A stretch of 64,000 nt of DNA from Botrytis cinerea B05.10 (Eukaryota > Ascomycota > Leotiomycetes > Helotiales > Sclerotiniaceae). A program made the position numbers and the translations under genes. The stretch lies in NCBI RefSeq assembly GCF_000143535.2, contig NC_037320.1, positions 682,001 through 746,000 of the forward strand, written 5' to 3'. Under the pieces are notes generated by a model. The model worked only from the letters and a program-made list of their open reading frames with translations, was not told where the DNA came from and searched no databases. This document shows positions 57,504 to 64,000 of this stretch, piece by piece; position 1 is the stretch's first letter; the number at the start of each line of letters is the position of its first letter.

Positions 57504-58689
57504 CTAAGCCTTTAATCTTTGTCCAGCTATATCGTCTTGAGCATCCTTGATCAAAAAACTATACCTAGATTAGCATAATTCTCTGACCGCACCATATCGC
57601 AGCGGAGAAGAATTCATGAAGAACATACCTGTAGAAAATCATAGTTGGAGCCACCGTCCCCAAATGCCACAAACTATGTGCGTCCAAACATCCCAACCAA
57701 GGTGGGAAATCCACCAACTCCAAACTCATTGCCATGAAAATCCACGCAACTACTAATCCTGGCCATGTTGCCCATGCCCTCTTACTCTTCCGGTATTTTT
57801 CAAATGAGAACCAACTCCATAAAGAATTTTGTATTACCCCAACCACGACATTTGCAGCCATGTTATAAGTATAATCCCAATCCCACCACTTCAAATAAAC
57901 AACATGTGCGATATAGCAGACGATGCATAGAAGAGTCCAGGCACGTAGTATAGACTTTGTGCGTTTTCCGCCACGATCCATACGAAAGATTCGAATGGGA
58001 GTATAGTACATGCCGTACAAAACACTTCCTCCTGCCGCGAAATAATCCATTTGTTCCGTGAAAGCGAAGTCCCTCGTATGAAACACCATGCTGGCCACCC
58101 AACTCATCATTCCCGCATATGATAGCATGACATAGTATTTTCGCATACTATAATCCTCGGGAATCTGAGTAGTTACTCTTGCAAGTCCGTTGTGATGCGC
58201 CATGAAGTTGAAGAGCGAAAAGAGGACAGAGAAAGGCTCTTGCATGCCGAGGAAACGATAGAATGGCCATTTTCCATGGAATTGAACAATGGGCTGTGAG
58301 GATTTAACGCGCAAGTCGGTAATTATATGTTGGCAGGTATAATCGCATTCGGCGGGGCAAGTCCAGAAGAGAAGTCGATGATGGAGTGCTGTGTCTTGTT
58401 AGTTTTTCATGCACGAGAAGAAAGAATAAGAACTGCAGTAAGAGACATTTGACATACGAATCTTCGTGCCACCTCCAACTTGGTTGTCGCAATTCTCACG
58501 TTGACAGACCTGAATGTTTATTAGTATTTGACAGCAAGTAAACAAACCCAATACAAGCTCCAAGGAAATTCACACCTCAACACATTGTTTAAATTCTGGC
58601 AATCGATCACCAGTACTCGCATCTGCGACACTCAAGAGCCCAAGCACCGCGATGCAGAGCAAAATGGTCAGTCTATGCCTGATAATCAT
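57504..58689 (-). CDS. PER1: GPI-anchor remodelling protein PER1 (PGAP3 homologue)
   Basis: ER multi-pass phospholipase A2-like enzyme of the CREST superfamily. It removes the unsaturated sn-2 acyl chain from GPI anchors during lipid remodelling. Four minus-strand exons (58689-58576, 58509-58458, 58388-57629, 57564-57504) give 328 residues. Residues 1-24 form a signal peptide. A Cys-rich luminal part follows (FKQCVEVCQRENC, FWTCPAECDYTCQH), then QFHGKWPFYRFLGMQEPFSVLFSLFN and about seven membrane segments. Family residues include the His of HHNG, the AGMMSWVASMVFHTRD segment, and the LDAHSLWHLGT block carrying catalytic Asp and His. The last short exon restores the typical end FLIKDAQDDIAGQRLKA. 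Without that last splice the protein would end in unrelated sequence, so the final intron (57565-57628, GTATGT donor) is well supported. Confidence 0.94.
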
Positions 58690-58883
58690 TATGATATCGT
58701 CAATGTGGTTAATGTTGAGATGAAATTGGAATCTGACATGTCGATATAATATTAAATGATGCAGGTGCCGGTTAAGCTACGGTACGGGATGTGCGGAATC
58801 TAGCACACTGAGGCTCTGACAGTCTCTTATCAGCACGTGGTTATTATCTACTTAGGAAAAGGTGACGAGGAATCAATTAGTCA
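58690..58883. promoter_or_regulatory. Short region between PER1 start and tRNA-Ala
   Basis: Under 200 bp, serving as the PER1 promoter and lying directly upstream of the tRNA gene. No clear motif was recognised. Confidence 0.4.
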
Positions 58884-58994
58884 GGGGCCGTAACTCAGTG
58901 GTAGAGTGCCTCGTTTGCATTGTCAAGATTCTATCCGAAGCTCTTGGTGGTATATATTTCGATGAAGTCCAGAGTTCGATCCTCTGCCGCTCCA
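58884..58994 (+). tRNA. tRNA-Ala(TGC) with 39-nt intron, two stem mismatches
   Basis: Acceptor stem GGGGCCG/CCGCTCC has the G3-U70 pair that identifies alanine tRNA, but a C6-C67 mismatch. D arm ACTC-AGTGGTA-GAGT is complete. Anticodon stem CCTCG/CGATG has one C-U mismatch (C28-U42). The loop is TTTGCA plus T with anticodon TGC, and a 39-nt intron follows base 37, the canonical site. T arm CAGAG-TTCGATC-CTCTG is perfect, and the discriminator is A. A T5 run at 59011 and a longer T run from 59019 can terminate Pol III. Two mismatches leave open whether it is a weak or decaying copy. Confidence 0.8.
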
Positions 58995-61900
58995 TAGCCA
59001 ATCTAATTGATTTTTGAATTTTTTTTGGAGGATATCTAGAAGTGTTCAAAGATTTCCACATAGTTTTGTTGGCGAGAAATTGAGTTTTGTGGGGTAAGCG
59101 AGGGGGGTAAACCTTATAATTCATTGCAGTTCAATATACCTATATTGAAGGCCAGTTGTCTTTTAGTAGGAAGGCGTTGGATTAAATACTCATATAAGGT
59201 TCCTGAGAGCGTCTCCAAGCTTGAGAAAACAATGGTCAGTAATACATACTTGATTAACATAGGTAGCTTTAGACTTCTCGTTTTGCCCCTCTTTTTTCAC
59301 TTTAGGCTCCACGCAGTCTACTCAGAATCAACGTACACCACAACCCGTGACTCGTATTCTCATTTTTCTACGTCCAAAACCAAAATGGTGCTCAATCATT
59401 TAGATATCACCCTTCATAACATCATTCCCCTTACCTAGTGCGTCATACGTGTTGATAGCCAGTGTATCTCATCCCAAAATACCTACCTTCTTATGTGTTA
59501 CTTGCGATTTCTTCAAGACTAGGGCAAAACCTCGTGGTAGTCCTCGAGTTTTAGATGCCAGCCCAGGATGGCCAAGATTAAACAGGAAGTATTCGAGGTC
59601 AGTAGCATGTAGCCAAAAGAAAGTCTCACCATCTTTTCTATCGAAAGATCCATCCGCGCTCGACAGATTTCTTGGACAAAAAATATATGTACATATATAT
59701 CATTGATCCGCCGATCCGTTGAGCAACGCCAGAGATTGCTTTTCATTTATCACTCTCATGCGTCAGCTTCTTCTGTGAATAACATTCAATCAACTTACCC
59801 CAGCATGCCATATTTCTTTGGAATCGGGAACTGTGGTCAAGCTCAAGGGCCCTTGCTGTCAAGATAATCAATGACTGAGTGATATTGAATACAGTTTTAA
59901 AACTCTCTTTAAACCTTACTACGCCGATACTTGTTGGCAAGGCTCCGCTATCAAATTTAACTAAATTTGATGATGACGCTTTTGATGATTCGAGATGTTT
60001 TGTCTACTCTTTTCAACTCTTCCCTTTCAGAATGAAAATTGAGAATCAATCACTGGAGAATCTAGAGAATCTAGGTGGTAGCATTCCTACAATTACGAGG
60101 TTATATATTCCATGACGTAGATTCTCGCACAACATCACAGTGACATTTTGTTCAGCGTTTCGAGACTCATCGTCCTATCTATCCTTAGTTCAAGAACAGA
60201 ATAAAATGAGAGATTTGAAACGCACTACCTTGAATAATAACTATAATTTCAACGAGCTTTCGATATCTGGTTCAAGGATCATTCTTTTTCGATGCAAGTG
60301 TAAAATGGGGGTTTTTACTGCTTACGAAGAACATGAATGAAGGATTGTTTAAAGACCCCCTTGACTGAAAGTATTAGACTCTCAAACTACGACGCTTGAG
60401 TAAATAATCAGAGGAACATAGCTAAATTTGAGTTGAAAGATAATGAATGGTAAAAGTATACATATTTCTACTCTGAAGTGTTTGAAGTGTACATTACATA
60501 AGAAGAAGAAAAGGAAAATCCATTTGGAATAAGAATACACAAAGAAAACAAGATTTTAGTAAAATAAAGATTGATAATAACGTGTTTAAGAACCTATTTG
60601 GGAATATTGTTTTGTGAGATGTAATGAATAGAATTCAAAATGAGGTAAGTTATACAAAAAGAGAATCGTTAACAAAGAATGACCAAGAGTTTTGTGGTTC
60701 CTTGAAAGTGATTACTCGAAGAGTTTGTTCTATAGGAATTATACTATGATCGAGATTGTAGAGATAAATCAGTTGTTTGGGTATGTTATGAAAGTCATGG
60801 TTGTTTGGTGAGGTATTGGTGGTGGCGGTTACCAGGTGGTTGTAGTTATTGGGTGGTTGTGCGGAATCGGTTATTAGTTGGCGGGGTGGCGATGGCATGG
60901 TGTAATTATATGGTTGCGGAGAGAGTGCAGTTGGGAAATGCGTAAAATATGGGGGTATGGTAGGAAAATGGAAAAGGTAAGGAAGGGTAATCCCTCAAGA
61001 TGAGATAGAATTCTCAACCGAAGATAGATCTTGTTCAATTCGCTAACTTATTACAAGATAATTCAGCAGAAGGAAATCTAAATGGAGTGTAGTTGATTAT
61101 TCCAGCCAGATATCTAAAAACACGGTCGCAGTGTCTTATATGAGTTGGGGAAGGAATTGTGATATCACTAATCGATATCAGTGTTGGTGTCAACTTAGTT
61201 GGTAAGTGTCAAAGTACTTTAATTCATTATGATTGTATTCGTTACTGGCCATTATTATTTATGAGCAGATATGTACTTATACAGGGAAGCAGTTGTGTGT
61301 AAAACTGTGCCTTGAGAATATTGACACCTTCTGCAACGAAGATATTCTGAAGGGTCCCGCCCGGGGGAGCGAAGCTATGTAATTAGTTCCGCGGTGGACA
61401 ACATAATACCGGTGCTACCTTTAACGAGAATAGTAGGATAGCGAAATTCTCAATTGACCGGAAGGACAACAAGCCGTTCAGGCGTTGAATTGTCCAAAAC
61501 GTCGATGTCGAAATACTTCATTCAGCTTGTGGCTAAAATCTCCCCGAATGAATACTTTTCTGACTGTATTCTAAAGAGCTGTGTCCAGCAAATTCAAGTT
61601 AGATATCAAGACAGAAAGATCTGGAATTAGATAAATCACTTTAACATTGTGCCTTGAGTATATCCATACCTTCTGCAATAGAGATATTGTAAGCGATCGA
61701 CCAGTGGGTATACTGACTGAAACAGAGTATCTGATAGTCTAGACTGCAGTCCAACAATGAAAATCATCAAATATCCAAACCAATTAGAACATTCAAACTA
61801 TTTGAGATATTGAATTTGACTAGGATATTGAATCATTTTCAGATTTCTGATTGCTTTTAGATATTCAAACCCTTATATTATTAGACCACAGTCCGAATCA

Positions 61901-62870
61901 TTAAACACCCTAGGTTATTAAAGGGATACTATCAAGATTGATTTAGTAATATCATTTGAAACATCGATTCCTATGATTTGGAAATCATGGTGATGATTCA
62001 AAAGCAGTTGGTCAATCAAAATATCAATTCTAATATCAAAGAACTGAACAAACAATTTGTTAAAAACTTCGAAAGCTGAGAAGTATCCTGACACTCATTA
62101 ATGGTCTTGCTCGGCGGAGTGAGGAGTACGTACTGTGCGATGTATAATCAACGTTCAGGTTTCGTTAATTTTCCTTAATAAAGACGTGCAAAAAAAAGGA
62201 AATAATCCTGATGCTAGAATTTATTTAATAAAGATGTAATTATCTTACCAAAAAAAACTCGATACTAACGAACTTCTTTAGTCTTGGGAAAGATGTGGGT
62301 TTTGCGTCAATGGTGAATTGATGAGTGAGTTAGAAATTAAGTTTTTATTTAGCATTATTGCCTTGGTATAGTATCGATGTTGAGTAGTGCGATAGTTTGG
62401 TAGGACTAGGTGAAAGGTGAGCCAGATATGTGTGCAATCTAGTAAGAAAGATTGGCAAATTCGGATTGGAAATCGACGTTACGTTTCTGCCATTGTATAC
62501 TGCGTGACTTCGGCAGTGAATCAAATATCTGAGTCGATTCCTATCTCAACGACCAGTTATATGCAATTACTTAAGTTATTACCCTCTGCGGCCTAGTCAT
62601 GCTAGTCGTTTCTGGTTTGCCCCGCTCGCGTACTCGCTCATTACATGGGTTGCTAAAAGGGGGCACATAACCGATTAAATTAGAATATTGAAATTGCTTG
62701 AGCCGCAAAGCGGCATAACATACCAACACGTACAACAACAACAGTTGTGTCTTGCTTATATCTAAGTTGGTAGAACTGTTAATTGCTCTCACCGAGCATC
62801 TCCAAAATAACAGTCACTGAATTGTTACTTCTTCTTTACTTCATTCTCCCTTCTCATTTAATAAACAAAA
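58995..62870. other. AT-rich gene-poor stretch, about 3.9 kb
   Basis: Only short frames of biased composition. A diverged direct repeat lies near 61307 and 61651. The region 61730-62280 is particularly AT-rich with many ATTGAAT and ATCAA phrases. It looks like decayed repeat DNA; no domain of any element was recognised. Confidence 0.5.
61307..61700. repeat. Diverged direct repeat pair, about 345 bp apart
   Basis: GTGCCTTGAGAATATTGACACC (about 61307) and GTGCCTTGAGTATATCCATACC (about 61651) are each followed by TTCTGCAA and then GAGATATT or GAAGATATTCTGAAG-like sequence. About 40 of 50 positions match by eye, with most changes being transitions. Confidence 0.6.
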
Positions 62871-64000
62871 ATGACATTCTTCGACATCAACACAACCGGC
62901 GACGATGTGCTCAAGCACTTCTACGTGTATGCCGAGGGCAAAACATGTTTGTTATTCTCCTGTAATCATTGTATTTGCCCACAAATATAGCTAATGTCCA
63001 TAATTAGTTGTCATCACCGGTCCAAGTGAAATGGCATCGGAGCCGAGTCTGCAATCACACTCGCATCTGCAAACCCCAAGAAAATTATTCTCGTTGGCCG
63101 AACTGAAAGTAAAGTCATTACAGTGATTGAAGCTATCAAAAAAGTCAACCCAGACATTGAAATTTATTTGTTGAAATCGATCTTCTCAACAACAAGAGCG
63201 TTCGACAAGCAGCAGAAAAGATAAAGACGTTGACAGACAAGATCAACATTTTTATCAGTAATGCTGGTGTTATGGCTGTAAAACACTATGCTACATCTGT
63301 AGAAGGAGTCGAAAGCCAATTTGCAGCTAACTATCTTGGTCATTTTCTTCTTACCAATCTCTTGGCCAAGGAGATAGTCGCTGCGGCTAGCGAAGGAGCA
63401 AGAATAGTGCAGGTTGGTAGTCTGGGATATCAGCTAGGAGAAACTCATATTGAAGACATCAATTTTAAGGTGAGTTGACAACTACAATTTCGTTCTTGTA
63501 GAAATGCGTGCTTGATGTGCAAACTAACTTCATTTTCCCAGGATGGAGAGACATACAATCCTTGGATTGCTTACGGACAAGCAAAAACCGCTATGCTACT
63601 ATTCAATCTCGCTCTTGACAAGCGATTGAAGCAGAAGGGAATTACAGCATTGATCTGTCATCCTGGTGGTACGTCAAGTTCTACGCCGTGTTTGTTCTTT
63701 ACTAACGAGTTACCAAAGTCACCCTAGAGAGCAAGTTGTTGGTCAACTCAAGTGTAGACAACGACTCATTTGTAGATGCCTACGTTTTGGCAATTAAACG
63801 CAACGACGGCAAGTTTTCTCGCTCGCACCTGCTCATTTACGCATACAGCAGACAGCACGGCTAACTGTATATCAGGAAACCCGCTTCCCCCACAAGTCAT
63901 GGTGACTTTGAAGCAAGCAGCAGGAGTCGTGCTTTTCACGGCTCTGAATCCATCTCTAACAGGTCTGAAACTCCCAATCCCGAAAGTGCGCACCCGCTAA
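62871..64000 (+). pseudogene. Short-chain dehydrogenase with two -1 frameshifts (pseudogene or base-call errors)
   Basis: SDR of the retinol-dehydrogenase/WW-oxidoreductase-like type. Exons: 62871-62947, 63008-63469, 63542-63668, 63719-63808 and 63876 to the window end. The glycine-rich cofactor motif reads VITGPSE, then shifts frame at about 63031-63033 to GIGAESAITLASANPKKIILVGRTESK. A second shift at about 63160-63172 leads to EIDLLNNKSVRQAAEKIK, then FISNAGVM and the catalytic YGQAK. Each shift equals one missing base; everything else is open and conserved. The intron at 63809-63875 uses a GCAAGT donor with GCTAAC branch point and ATCAG acceptor, a GC-AG intron. The last segment, GNPLPPQVMVTLKQAAG, matches the family's C-terminal region and meets a TAA at the very last three bases. 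Start ATG 62871 follows ACAAAA. Confidence 0.75.

Noticed and set aside
51642..62481. Shared 14-nt phrase GAAATCGACGTTAC at 51642 and 62468
   Set aside because: Flanks do not align beyond the phrase; a 14-nt match in 64 kb is not enough to call a repeat family.

Overview
The window is fungal nuclear DNA. Genes carry short GT-AG introns of about 50-120 nt with CTRAY-type branch points, intergenic spacers are long and AT-leaning, and two tRNA genes have introns next to the anticodon. The gene set (MUS81, HMT1/PRMT1, BRF1, PCM1/AGM1, PER1, a secreted tyrosinase, a GH35 beta-galactosidase, a homeobox factor) fits a filamentous ascomycete. Protein style and base composition suggest Leotiomycetes, perhaps Sclerotiniaceae (Botrytis/Sclerotinia type). 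That placement is inference; no marker gene here proves it. All gene models below were spliced by hand from visible splice sites, reading phase and family motifs.

Layout. 1-695: 3' part of a short-chain dehydrogenase. 696-4761: spacer. 4762-6434: DUF3445 protein with a membrane anchor. 6435-7718: simple repeats. 7719-8972 (-): conserved hypothetical with hydrophobic core and disordered tail. 8973-14576: AT-rich gene-poor stretch with a dead hAT transposase fragment. 14577-15659 (-): alpha/beta hydrolase with a frameshift. 16792-18633: MUS81. 19460-20792 (-): HMT1, divergent from BRF1 (22035-24317). 25144-26813: PCM1. 27515-28534: NTF2-like protein, tail to tail with a secreted PEBP-like protein (28998-29750, -). 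31626-34916: an unusual 1096-residue membrane-anchored, Gly/Pro-repeat metallophosphoesterase. 37429-39588: tyrosinase. 39957-40058 (-): tRNA-Pro. 40700-44015: GH35 beta-galactosidase. 44016-53767: almost 10 kb with one tentative four-exon gene (47390-48569, -). 53768-55791: homeobox factor with a long leader and upstream ORFs. 57504-58689 (-): PER1. 58884-58994: tRNA-Ala. 58995-62870: AT-rich spacer. 62871-64000: second short-chain dehydrogenase, with two -1 frameshifts and a GC-AG intron.

The genes do not form an obvious biosynthetic cluster. The core is housekeeping: DNA repair, Pol III transcription, arginine methylation, UDP-GlcNAc supply and GPI-anchor remodelling. Interspersed are secreted enzymes (tyrosinase, beta-galactosidase, PEBP-like) suited to a plant-associated fungus. 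No CRISPR array, operon, intact mobile element or viral gene was seen. The strongest novelty candidates are the repeat-bearing phosphoesterase with an altered metal-site motif, the cryptic four-exon gene near 48 kb, and three -1 frameshifts in otherwise intact genes, which may be assembly errors.
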